Below are positions 51,863 through 59,821 of a DNA stretch of 64,000 bases, piece after piece. Numbering within the stretch: the stretch's first letter is position 1; each line of letters opens with the position of its first letter. This stretch comes from Chitinophagaceae bacterium (GTDB lineage Bacteria > Bacteroidota > Bacteroidia > Chitinophagales > Chitinophagaceae): the NCBI GenBank assembly GCA_016710935.1, contig JADJTY010000003.1, forward strand, positions 186,001 to 250,000. Reading direction: 5' to 3'. The position numbers were made by a program, and so were the translations under genes. The notes under the pieces were generated by a model that did not search any database, had not been told where the DNA came from, and saw only the letters and a program-made list of their open reading frames with translations.

Positions 51863-52822
51863 TCAATTCTCTATAAAAAATGTAATTGGCTGCCTGCGGT
51901 ATGCACGCACATACCTGCCATATTGAATTGCAGGGGCCCATTTAGGAGATTTTTTTAAAACCCTGATCCCTTCTTCTGCCATACCATACCCGGGATTATG
52001 TTCCGCCTTAATATCATCAAGAGTGCCATCTTTATTTACGATGAATTTTATTATTACTGTGTATTTACCGGCAGGAGAATTGTTATTGACAGGCACATTT
52101 GCATTGAGGTTTGTTCTTAAAAAATATCTCCACCCTTCTTCCCCACCGGCAAATTCTGCCTCCTGCATTTTTTTGGAAAAAACCGAATCTGTTTTTACAA
52201 CACCTGCACTGTCATAAGCTTTTAATAACCCACGGTCACCAATAAAGTCAACTTCAAAACTTGTTTTTGGTTTTCCGTTTTTCACTGAAACCTGCTTTTC
52301 CTGGAAAGTGTTTTTGAGACTGTCGGTGTAAGAATAAGTATAGGAGTAAGTGGCAGTTTTCAAACTATCCTGAAAGAAAAACTGTTCTAAAGTGGGTTTT
52401 GAAAAATAATATTTATAACTGGCGTAAGCAATGCGTATCCCGTTTTTATATATCATTGAATCTGTGAGAAAGCCATCTTTATCCCAATATTTCCATACGC
52501 CTTCCATATCATTTTCAGCATAAAATCCTGCCGATTCCAGTTTCATATCATCATGATAAGTTTTAAACATGCCGTGCAGTGTACTCAGGGAAGAATCTTT
52601 TACAGTTGCGGAAAGGATCTTTTTTCCGGTATTTTTAAGAAAACAATCTAATATTAATCTCCCGTCGCTCTCATAACCCTTCCCAATAATTACGGCTTTT
52701 TCTTTTGAAGTAGAACTGAGATCTTTATCCAGATGATAAAGAAACTTGTAAGACTGGCTTATAGTGTTTAGGGTAAGAAATGAAAAGATAATAGTGGCAA
52801 GTATTTTAATATTCAATTGCAT
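51863..52822 (-). CDS. secreted protein with TonB-like C-terminal domain
   Basis: This 319-residue protein has a signal peptide (about 1-22). The long middle part, with MORN-like 'YYKNG' or 'DGFLTDSMIYKNG' strands (about 60-220), resembles the toxin-antitoxin-independent 'MORN/variant' repeats common in Bacteroidota. The last 75 residues (GKYTVIIKFIVNKDGTLDDI, VLKKSPKWAPAIQYGR) form a TonB-C-type domain. It lacks the N-terminal membrane helix and proline-rich region of a true TonB, so an energy-transducing role is doubtful. It may bind an outer-membrane partner. Confidence 0.72.
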   Translation of the reverse strand: MQLNIKILATIIFSFLTLNTISQSYKFLYHLDKDLSSTSKEKAVIIGKGYESDGRLILDCFLKNTGKKILSATVKDSSLSTLHGMFKTYHDDMKLESAGFYAENDMEGVWKYWDKDGFLTDSMIYKNGIRIAYASYKYYFSKPTLEQFFFQDSLKTATYSYTYSYTDSLKNTFQEKQVSVKNGKPKTSFEVDFIGDRGLLKAYDSAGVVKTDSVFSKKMQEAEFAGGEEGWRYFLRTNLNANVPVNNNSPAGKYTVIIKFIVNKDGTLDDIKAEHNPGYGMAEEGIRVLKKSPKWAPAIQYGRYVRAYRRQPITFFIEN

Positions 52823-52952
52823 AGGTTTAATAGCTGGAAGATAAACATTTCCTATGTATTCCTGCCCCGGCAGCCAGTTTTTAAAATATAATCTTCAGTA
52901 ATAATTAACCATTCTGAATCTTTTCCGTAGTAAATTTGTAAAATTTTTTGTG

Positions 52953-54122
52953 ATGACAGAATCCATTGATATTTTAATTGATACCGCAACTGATACAGGC
53001 CTTAAATCCATTGCCCAAAAAGTAAAAAATAAAGAAAGGATCAGCGATGAAGAATGCCTGTTGCTTTTTGAAAAAGGCAGTCTTGCTTTTGTTGGCGCTC
53101 TTGCAAATTTTATCAGAGAACAATTGCATGGCGACAGAACCTATTTCAACCGCAATTTTCATATTGAACCCACCAACGTATGTGTATTCAGTTGCGAATT
53201 CTGCTCTTACTCACGCCTGTATGCGCACAAGGAAGAAGGTTGGGAACTGAGCATTGACCAGATGCTGGATATTGTAAAGACCTACGATGGCAAACCCATT
53301 ACCGAAGTACATATTGTTGGTGGTGTACATCCTAAAATGAATATGGCTTATTTTATTGAGCTGATGCAAAAGATCAAAGCTCATCGCCCAGATCTGCATG
53401 TTAAAGCCTTTACCGCGGTAGAACTGGATTACATGTTCCGCAAGGCAAAATTAACTATTGAAGAAGGTATGAAGCAATTGCACGAAGCCGGGCTGGACAG
53501 TTTACCCGGTGGAGGCGCCGAAATTTTTCACCCGGACATACGCAAACAGATCTGTGAGGATAAAGTTGACGGGGATGGCTGGCTGGCCATACATGAAGCT
53601 GCACATAAACTGGGTATGCACAGCAATGCCACCATGCTATACGGCCATATTGAAAAATACGAACACCGCATTGATCACATGCGGCGGTTAAGAGAACTGC
53701 AAGACAAAACAGGTGGCTTTAATACATTTATACCGCTTAAGTTCCGCAACCAGGATAATGCCATGAGCCATATTCCGGAATCCGTTATCACAGAAGATAT
53801 GCGGCTATATGCGATCGCAAGGATATACCTGGATAATTTTCCACACCTGAAAGCGTACTGGCCGATGCTTGGCCGCCAGAATGCCCAACTGAGCCTATCT
53901 TTTGGAGTAAATGATATTGATGGAACCATTGATGATTCAACCAAAATTTACAGCATGGCCGGTAGCGAAGAACAAACACCGGCCATGAGTACGGCCGACC
54001 TGGTTACACTCATAAAACAGGTGAACCGTACACCTATAGAAAGGGATACCTTGTATAATGAAGTGAAGGATTACAGCACTGTTGATTTTACAGCTGCGAG
54101 CTTTGATGCTTCTCTGAATTAA
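52953..54122 (+). CDS. mqnE: aminofutalosine synthase (radical SAM, menaquinone biosynthesis)
   Basis: MqnE joins the enolpyruvyl ether of chorismate-derived 3-(1-carboxyvinyl)oxybenzoate to adenosyl and rearranges it to aminodeoxyfutalosine in the futalosine route. The 389-residue product has the radical SAM cluster motif CVFSCEFC (C77, C81, C84 counted from ATG 52953) and the family blocks GWELSIDQMLDIVK, HIVGGVHPK, FTAVELDYMFRKAKL, SLPGGGAEIF and ATMLYGHIEK. A GTG at 52950 directly precedes the ATG. A TAAATTTG box lies at 52931-52938. Confidence 0.95.
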   Translation: MTESIDILIDTATDTGLKSIAQKVKNKERISDEECLLLFEKGSLAFVGALANFIREQLHGDRTYFNRNFHIEPTNVCVFSCEFCSYSRLYAHKEEGWELSIDQMLDIVKTYDGKPITEVHIVGGVHPKMNMAYFIELMQKIKAHRPDLHVKAFTAVELDYMFRKAKLTIEEGMKQLHEAGLDSLPGGGAEIFHPDIRKQICEDKVDGDGWLAIHEAAHKLGMHSNATMLYGHIEKYEHRIDHMRRLRELQDKTGGFNTFIPLKFRNQDNAMSHIPESVITEDMRLYAIARIYLDNFPHLKAYWPMLGRQNAQLSLSFGVNDIDGTIDDSTKIYSMAGSEEQTPAMSTADLVTLIKQVNRTPIERDTLYNEVKDYSTVDFTAASFDASLN

Positions 54123-54135
54123 TAACGAAATAAAA

Positions 54136-54171
54136 AACCGGGTATTTAATCAGCTGATTAAATACCCGGTT
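54136..54171. terminator. perfect 36-bp palindrome between convergent genes
   Basis: The 36-bp stretch starting AACCGGGTATTTAATCAG is its own reverse complement over its whole length, centred on CAGCTG at 54151-54156. A-rich and T-rich flanks lie outside. It separates mqnE from the convergent gene at 54186 and very likely ends both transcripts. Confidence 0.75.
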
Positions 54172-54185
54172 ATATAAATTAATGT

Positions 54186-54800
54186 TTAGTTTTTAGTCAT
54201 CAGTTGCCCGCTGTTATATAGCTCAGCAACGGCAAGTATCTTTTTTGATTTGGGTGTTATTTTTGCCTTACTATTAAAATACTCCAGGGCTTTGTTGTCA
54301 TCTTTTATCATGTTTTTTAATACCGATTTGGTGTAAGAAACAATGTAGCCATCATTTCCATGTTGTAAAAAATACTCGTCGGCCGTATTGGTGCCATTGT
54401 AATATTTGCGGCAATACACATTCAGTTTTCCGGATACTACTTTAACAGCAAAGCCTGGTAAAGTTTCTGCCGCTACGGCCGTATTTTTTGTACTGGTGAG
54501 AATTTGCGCTGAAACAGCATAATGCCTGTTGTTCTGATAGGCCATGATTTCTTTTCCTTTTATGATCTCTTTACCATCAGCAAGCAGGTGTGGCGTGGTT
54601 AAAACCCCGGTTACCAGTTTTAAGGTCTTAAACTGTTTTACAGTACCATCTTTTAACTGAATAAAACAACTTGCTGAATTTTCATTGGGGGGTTCTACAG
54701 CTGTTTTTTGTGAAGTAATGGAATTTTTTCCTACAGAACAGGAATTTAGCATAATTACTATGCAAGCCAGCACAGCAAAAGCTTGTGGAGCTGATTTCAT
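54186..54800 (-). CDS. lipoprotein of unknown function
   Basis: This 204-residue protein has a lipoprotein signal (FAVLACIVIMLNSC, Cys21). The mature part is beta-rich: 'SCFIQLKDGTVKQFKTLKLV' and 'KEIIKGKEIMAYQNNRHYAV', then a helical C-terminus. No family was recognised by name. Its leader AAAACCCAACCCAATG is the same as that of the gene at 4588-5100. Confidence 0.72.
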   Translation of the reverse strand: MKSAPQAFAVLACIVIMLNSCSVGKNSITSQKTAVEPPNENSASCFIQLKDGTVKQFKTLKLVTGVLTTPHLLADGKEIIKGKEIMAYQNNRHYAVSAQILTSTKNTAVAAETLPGFAVKVVSGKLNVYCRKYYNGTNTADEYFLQHGNDGYIVSYTKSVLKNMIKDDNKALEYFNSKAKITPKSKKILAVAELYNSGQLMTKN

Positions 54801-55208
54801 TGGGTTGGGTTTTTATCTTAAACGAAATTCTCCTGTAAATATTATTACAATCGTTAATTATTTAATGATTGCATATGATTTAAGGTAAAATCCTGCTGAT
54901 TTTCATTTTAGATGAACAGTTTTACTGCTTTATAAAAAGAATTACAACAAGTACCAGTGCAACAAACAAGAGGGTGAGGCAACTAACAGCCAGGTAAGTG
55001 ATGGTTCTCATATGGATGAATTTTAGTCTTAAGAAGTCGCAATAATTATACCAACAACCTATAATTGTTAACAACCCGATGTTGTTTTATTACCTGGTAA
55101 ATACACGATATTGAAATGCGCATACAGATTTTGGAGTAGAAAATTTGTTTCCTGTTTGCTGTTCAGTTTATTCAGAAAACATTTATATTGTAATCTAAAT
55201 AACAACAA
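54801..55208. other. intergenic region containing one possible micro-gene
   Basis: The 408-bp divergent gap holds only the 29-codon frame listed next. CAACAACCTATAATTG and its near mirror (CAATTATAGGTTGTTG) occur around 55050, suggesting an operator-like sequence in the promoter of that frame. Confidence 0.4.
54922..55011 (-). CDS. possible 29-residue single-pass membrane peptide
   Basis: The frame MRTITYLAVSCLTLLFVALV continues VVILFIKQ and stops. It is one hydrophobic helix with a charged residue at each end, typical of small inner-membrane proteins. It lies in a gene-poor gap with a plausible upstream promoter region. It is too short for statistical support, and the start has no Shine-Dalgarno sequence, as is normal here. 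Confidence 0.35.
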   Translation of the reverse strand: MRTITYLAVSCLTLLFVALVLVVILFIKQ

Positions 55209-55493
55209 ATGAAGCACAACAGCATATTACTGGTTATCATATCACTCAGTCTAATTACGATCGTATCCTGTAAAACAGTTGGCCGTATTGCTGCCAAATA
55301 CTGGCTTAACAGGGAAATTAAAGAATTTGTATCCAATTGCGAGGATAAAGCCAGCAGACTGATTGGCAGCGAAAAAGCAAATAAATACTGCGACTGTTCG
55401 GTTGACCTGGTTGCAGAACAGTATCACAATTACCAGGATGCTAAAAATATTTCGGTCATGGAAATACTGGATTTTATTAATAAGTGTAAATAA
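55209..55493 (+). CDS. small lipoprotein of unknown function
   Basis: This 94-residue protein has a lipoprotein signal (ISLSLITIVSC, Cys21). Four further cysteines (NCEDKASRL, KYCDCSVDL, NKCK) suggest a small disulfide-bonded helical fold. The pattern 'YCDC.VD.V...Y' also occurs in small secreted Bacteroidota proteins of unknown function. Its stop codon overlaps the next start by one base (TAATG), so the two genes are translationally coupled. Confidence 0.72.
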   Translation: MKHNSILLVIISLSLITIVSCKTVGRIAAKYWLNREIKEFVSNCEDKASRLIGSEKANKYCDCSVDLVAEQYHNYQDAKNISVMEILDFINKCK

Positions 55494-55867
55494 TGGTGGT
55501 TAAGAAAAATTTAAAATTTTATTTAATCGTATTTTTTTTACCAATACTCTCCATTTCCTGTAATAATAATCAACATGATGGAGGTGGTTGTAAGTATGAT
55601 ACAAAAATTTTCCCTGCTACAGTAATTGGCCTGGTTGATACTGCTAATCTCAGTTATGATGTTTTATTTGAAGTGAATGCAAGTGGCATTTTAGATACTG
55701 TACGTTATTCGGATAAAAACAACCATCATCGGATCTTTATTGCAGATATACCTACAGACAGCCTGGTTCCCGGCAGTCAATATCAGTATGTTATCCGGAA
55801 AAGATTGACCGGAACCTGTTCACCAGTTGTTGATTTTATTGTGTTAGAACCTTACCAGGCTCTTTAG
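55493..55867 (+). CDS. small lipoprotein of unknown function (coupled)
   Basis: A 124-residue lipoprotein with signal FLIVFFLPILSISC. The mature part is beta-rich (TVIGLVDTANLSYDVLFEVN, then a long strand pair with an RKRLTGTCSPVVDF end). It begins within the stop codon of the preceding small lipoprotein gene, so both are probably made in equal amounts and may act together. The family was not recognised. Confidence 0.68.
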   Translation: MVVKKNLKFYLIVFFLPILSISCNNNQHDGGGCKYDTKIFPATVIGLVDTANLSYDVLFEVNASGILDTVRYSDKNNHHRIFIADIPTDSLVPGSQYQYVIRKRLTGTCSPVVDFIVLEPYQAL

Positions 55868-55949
55868 TTCCGGATTTTCTTTATTGTCTGTTACTTTTAA
55901 ATAGTGTAACTTATGGGTGAACAATATTGTTAAACCTAAAAATAAATTT

Positions 55950-56156
55950 ATGCCGATAGTAAAAGTAATTGAAGTGATCTCTTCTTCCACCACAAGTATT
56001 GAAGATGCCATACAGAGTGCTGTAGCAGAATGCGCTAAAACCATTCGCAATATTGATTCAGTATATGTAAAGGATATTAAAGCGCATGTTACAGACAATA
56101 AAGTAAGTTCTTTTGGTGTGATCTGTAATGTTTCTTTCAGGGTTGACGAAGCCTAG
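55950..56156 (+). CDS. dodecin family flavin-binding protein
   Basis: A 68-residue protein of the dodecin type (MPIVKVIEVISSSTTSIEDA, VAECAKTIRNIDSVYVKDIK, VICNVSFRVDE). Dodecins assemble into 12-mers that store flavin or CoA-like ligands. The start is placed at ATG 55950; the frame extends to 55917 without support. It follows the coupled lipoprotein genes by 82 bp. Confidence 0.9.
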   Translation: MPIVKVIEVISSSTTSIEDAIQSAVAECAKTIRNIDSVYVKDIKAHVTDNKVSSFGVICNVSFRVDEA

Positions 56157-56169
56157 TTTGTATGCATGT

Positions 56170-56200
56170 AAAATGCCTTTTGAATTTCAAAAGGCATTTT
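56170..56200. terminator. bidirectional terminator after the dodecin gene
   Basis: AAAATGCCTTTTGA and TCAAAAGGCATTTT pair perfectly over 14 bp around ATT. A and T runs on both sides allow use by both convergent genes. Confidence 0.82.
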
Positions 56201-56220
56201 ATTTTATTATAAAGTATGTT

Positions 56221-57144
56221 TTAATTTTTAACCACCACATCTATTACCTGGCTCCTGTCCGGGCTTTCCCAACGATATCTTACTGTATATAGTTTTTTAT
56301 TATTTTTTAAGCGGTAGGGAATTTTTAATGTACAATTCACCGTATTGTTTTCCATAGCACCTTTTACTTTCTTTAAAAGGATGTCCGTTATCTTTACTTC
56401 ATTCAATTCGCTGTCGTATACCCAAAACGTTTCTTTTCCCGAAAATATCTCCGACAAACTGGAACCCTCGATATTCGAAATATCCATACTGGTATAGGCC
56501 ATTTTGGGAGATACTCTTATGGTGGTATCAACATGAACAAGCATATCTTTTGCCTGCAACCCATTGATGATACCATTTACGCCCATATTTGCTTTTATGT
56601 TTTTTGCATTTCTTGAAGCCGGTATCAGCTCACCCGGTTTTGCAAAACTCACGGGAATTTCGAGCCGCAGTTGATTTTTTCCTTTAAGGTCATACAAGCG
56701 AACTTTTAACGTTCCGCCATAATTCCCTTTCATGATATCAACACCAACCCCAAACTTAATGCTGAACGTATTCAGGTCTTTTGCGTAAAAACCGTTTGAA
56801 TAGCTTTTTAGAAAAACATTTGGATTATTCATCAACATTTCACCCCTGGGTGACAGCACAATTACTTCTGCACCTGCATACATCGTTTTGGAATTATTCA
56901 ATGTAAAACCATTCAGCTGCTCCAGCCTGATCTCAATTTCCTTGTTTAACGGCAGCCTGTTACTGAGTAGTTGAGCCCCGTCAATTTTTATTTCTATTGC
57001 ACCTGTCTCAATTCCCTCCTGGAAGAATTTCATACCGCTTAGGGGCAAAACGCCGTTTTTTTGAGCAACACTCATTTGGGCGAACAGCAACATGGCTGCC
57101 ATTAAAGTAAACAGGCGTTTACAGCTCATTAACGGAGTTTTCAT
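56221..57144 (-). CDS. secreted protein of unknown function
   Basis: The start is placed at ATG 57144 (MKTPLMSCKRLFTLMAAMLL), which gives a signal peptide ending near AQ; the open frame extends 36 bp upstream. The mature part, about 280 residues, is beta-rich, with two segments reading like Ig- or CUB-type strands (EIEIRLEQLNGFTLNNSKTM, GTLKVRLYDLKGKNQLRLEI) and a repeat of the same pattern in the C-terminal half. No named family was recognised. Confidence 0.72.
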   Translation of the reverse strand: MKTPLMSCKRLFTLMAAMLLFAQMSVAQKNGVLPLSGMKFFQEGIETGAIEIKIDGAQLLSNRLPLNKEIEIRLEQLNGFTLNNSKTMYAGAEVIVLSPRGEMLMNNPNVFLKSYSNGFYAKDLNTFSIKFGVGVDIMKGNYGGTLKVRLYDLKGKNQLRLEIPVSFAKPGELIPASRNAKNIKANMGVNGIINGLQAKDMLVHVDTTIRVSPKMAYTSMDISNIEGSSLSEIFSGKETFWVYDSELNEVKITDILLKKVKGAMENNTVNCTLKIPYRLKNNKKLYTVRYRWESPDRSQVIDVVVKN

Positions 57145-57298
57145 GCAGGTAATGTTACAAGGTGAATTAATACAGATCAATCAGCAGCCTGGCTGCTTAG
57201 TATCAGACAAACGAAAGGTCGGTTAAATTAGTATGTACTTATTGCATTGTTAATAAGATTTGTGATTTCTTTTTTACACATGGAAATAATAACAGGGA

Positions 57299-57931
57299 TC
57301 AGATATGCTTCATATAACATTCAGTTGCTTCATATCTTTCTTTTTTAAATCCCATCACTTTAAGAAACTTCAAGTGATCTGCATTGGATACCTGTAAATA
57401 GATGATCCTTTTAATACCTTTATGCTGCAGGAATTCCTTTCCTTCATCAAACAAAAACCGGCCCACTTTATAATCCCGGTATTTGGGTACCGTATAATTA
57501 ATTTTTACAATAGCATCGCCGTGGCTGCTTACCGTTGCCACGAAAAGATTAGCCACCACAACATCACGCAATACCACAAAACGTATTTCATTTTGCTCAT
57601 CCCCTATTACAAAACCAGGAAAATATGCGGCTATATCCTTTTGATAGAAAGAAAGAAATTTTGGAATAAGCCCGGCATCATGCCTGAACTCAACCAGGTC
57701 AAATTTTTCCTGCCTGCGGTAAATTTTAAAAAGAAAATACATATTGATGGCGAATAAGACCCCGTTGGTTAAAACGATCGGAAAAGCCTGTATCAAAATA
57801 CCGTAAAATACAAAGGAGAGACTACCCAAACTGTTTATCCACCTGAATTTAATATCGTTATTAACCCATAGTGAAACTGCTAAAAAAATAAAAGCCAGGT
57901 AGCCGAGCAGTTGAGGCAGTATATTGGTCAT
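57299..57931 (-). CDS. YgjV-like membrane domain fused to GNAT acetyltransferase
   Basis: This 210-residue protein joins two domains. The N-terminal 75 residues have three membrane helices with the YgjV pattern (LGYLAFIFLAVSLWVNNDIK, SLSFVFYGILIQAFPIVLTN). The C-terminal part (about 85-210) is a GNAT fold: VNYTVPKYRDYKVGRFLFDE as motif A with the acetyl-CoA loop, then IYLQVSNADHLKFLKVMGFK as motif B. The fusion would tether an N-acetyltransferase to the inner membrane. The substrate is unknown. Confidence 0.8.
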   Translation of the reverse strand: MTNILPQLLGYLAFIFLAVSLWVNNDIKFRWINSLGSLSFVFYGILIQAFPIVLTNGVLFAINMYFLFKIYRRQEKFDLVEFRHDAGLIPKFLSFYQKDIAAYFPGFVIGDEQNEIRFVVLRDVVVANLFVATVSSHGDAIVKINYTVPKYRDYKVGRFLFDEGKEFLQHKGIKRIIYLQVSNADHLKFLKVMGFKKERYEATECYMKHI

Positions 57932-58059
57932 ACGATATGAAATTGTTTGTGCAAGTTACAGGAAAACCGCTTTTATGCATGTGTTACTGCTTGAATGCCC
58001 AATTGTGGCTTGTCAATTAATTATGGGGTTATCCGGATAGATAAAAATAAAACTACGTT

Positions 58060-58081
58060 GCGGGTTTTCCGCATAACCCGC
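58060..58081. promoter_or_regulatory. hairpin in the leader of the TPR membrane-protein gene
   Basis: GCGGGTT (58060-58066) pairs with AACCCGC (58075-58081). It lies 50 bp before the ATG at 58131 with no T-run, so it may be a leader hairpin or operator rather than a terminator. Confidence 0.35.
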
Positions 58082-58130
58082 AGAATGCTTACTTTTAAGT
58101 TTTACTTTACTCATCCCGGCAACTAACTGT

Positions 58131-59534
58131 ATGAACCTGAAAATAATTTTCTTTTTTCTTTTTTGCATGCCTCTTGGGCTCTTTGCCCAAAAAAACGTTG
58201 TGGATAGCCTTTACCAGTTACTTGACAAAGAAAAGACTGATACCAACAGGGTTAAGCTGATGTGCGATATTGGTTATGAATTAAGGGTGAATGACCCGGA
58301 AAAGGCATTGGTCATTTCCAATGAAGCGCTTTTGCTTGCTAAAAAAGTTAAATACCTTAATGGCCAGTCAAAGAGTTTGGGAACGATAGCTATTATTTTC
58401 AGATTGATCGGAAATTTTCCGCTTGCCCTGGAATACAATTTAAAAAGGTTGAAACTGGTAGAAAAAACGAACAACAAAAAAAGTTTTGCCGGTGCATTGA
58501 TCAACATTGGATTTATGTATGTTAACCAGGAGGAATACAAAAAAGCGCGTGAATATTACTACAAGGCAGATTCGGTATTAATGGAGTTAGATAACGTGAA
58601 TGATGAAAGATTTAACATTGCCTTAAATATGGGAGATGTTTACGACAAGCTGAACAGGAACGATTCTGCCTTCAGTTATTTTACCAAATCGCTTGGTATT
58701 GCCCGGCAAATAAAGAACAATGATTATGAAGGCATGTCGATGGTTGGCCTCGGAAATAGTTATTTAAAAACAGGGCAACACCTCCTGGCTATGGCCAATT
58801 ATCAAAGTGGCATTGTTAATTTAAAAGAGGCTGAAAATGACGACCTGCTATGTGAAGCAACACTTGGTCTTGCATCCTTGTTTAAAAAGTTAAACCAAAA
58901 TGATTCGGCCTTATTCTATGCCCGGGCATCTTTTACCCTCGCTCAAAATGATGGATTTTTACCCCGGCACCTGGATGCAGCAAAATTTTTATCAGCGCAT
59001 TATAAAGATGAGAAAAATATTGACAGTTCATTCTTTTACCTGAATTATGTGCAGCAGCTGAATGACAGCATAAACAGCAAGAGCAGGATTCGGCAATCGC
59101 AGGTACTTTCCAGCAATGAACAGGTAAGGCAACTGGAAATAGCAGAAAATTTAGCGTTGGTAAAAAAGGAAAGAAAACAGCAATTACAGTTATTATTTAT
59201 TGCCATTTTTATACCGGGTTTTTTTATAATTACCCTTTTATTAAGCAGGATCAGAATGCCGGTAAAGCTTATCAAAGTGCTGGGTGTACTTTCCCTGCTC
59301 ATCTTATTTGAATTTTTAACCCTGCTGCTGCATCCATACGTAAAAGAACTTACCCATCATACCCCGGTTTATGAAATGCTCATTTTTGTTTCTATAGCAG
59401 CAATAATTATACCCACCCATCACCGGGTGGAGCAATGGCTGATAAACTGGTTAACAAAAAACCGGCCTTTATTTGCCGGTAATAAACTTAAAATGAAACG
59501 AAGCAAAATAATTAAAAAAATTACTGAGGCTTAA
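58131..59534 (+). CDS. TPR protein with C-terminal membrane domain
   Basis: This 467-residue protein has a signal peptide (MNLKIIFFFLFCMPLGLFAQ), then about six tetratricopeptide repeats (40-310; examples ALINIGFMYVNQEEYKKARE and ALNMGDVYDKLNRNDSAFSY). A coiled-coil (310-350) and three membrane helices (about 355-430) follow, then a basic cytoplasmic tail. The front resembles the sensor part of Bacteroidota TPR histidine kinases and LytTR regulators, but no output domain is present; the chain ends after the last helix. It may report to a separate partner. Confidence 0.85.
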   Translation: MNLKIIFFFLFCMPLGLFAQKNVVDSLYQLLDKEKTDTNRVKLMCDIGYELRVNDPEKALVISNEALLLAKKVKYLNGQSKSLGTIAIIFRLIGNFPLALEYNLKRLKLVEKTNNKKSFAGALINIGFMYVNQEEYKKAREYYYKADSVLMELDNVNDERFNIALNMGDVYDKLNRNDSAFSYFTKSLGIARQIKNNDYEGMSMVGLGNSYLKTGQHLLAMANYQSGIVNLKEAENDDLLCEATLGLASLFKKLNQNDSALFYARASFTLAQNDGFLPRHLDAAKFLSAHYKDEKNIDSSFFYLNYVQQLNDSINSKSRIRQSQVLSSNEQVRQLEIAENLALVKKERKQQLQLLFIAIFIPGFFIITLLLSRIRMPVKLIKVLGVLSLLILFEFLTLLLHPYVKELTHHTPVYEMLIFVSIAAIIIPTHHRVEQWLINWLTKNRPLFAGNKLKMKRSKIIKKITEA

Positions 59535-59718
59535 CATCATTTCCGGGAGCCTCGTTAGCCGTATCAATGCTGTCTTTAACCGGCGGTGGCGGTACATTGG
59601 TTTTTACTTCCGTGCTGGTTTTTTCTTCTTTGCTGTTATTGCAGCCGGCAACAGTAAAGGTTACAAGTAAAATAGAACCAAGGATAAACAGCAGTTTTGT
59701 TTTGATTTGTTTGTTCAT
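59521..59718 (-). CDS. small lipoprotein
   Basis: A 65-residue protein with a lipoprotein signal (LGSILLVTFTVAGC, Cys26) and a short, hydrophilic, Pro-rich tail (VPPPPVKDSID). Its 3' end overlaps the convergent TPR gene by 14 bp. The tail is too short for a folded domain. The function is unknown. Confidence 0.6.
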   Translation of the reverse strand: MNKQIKTKLLFILGSILLVTFTVAGCNNSKEEKTSTEVKTNVPPPPVKDSIDTANEAPGNDVKPQ

Positions 59719-59821
59719 TGTTAAAGGTTTTAGAATATAATTTTACACTTATTATTTCATAATATCAAATATTACAGGCTTTTGTAGCAGTTTTTATATA
59801 ATTTGTTTCAAAATAAAAGGT

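Noticed and set aside
51863..52822. True TonB energy transducer
   Set aside because: No N-terminal anchor helix followed by a proline-rich spacer, and no exbB or exbD nearby.
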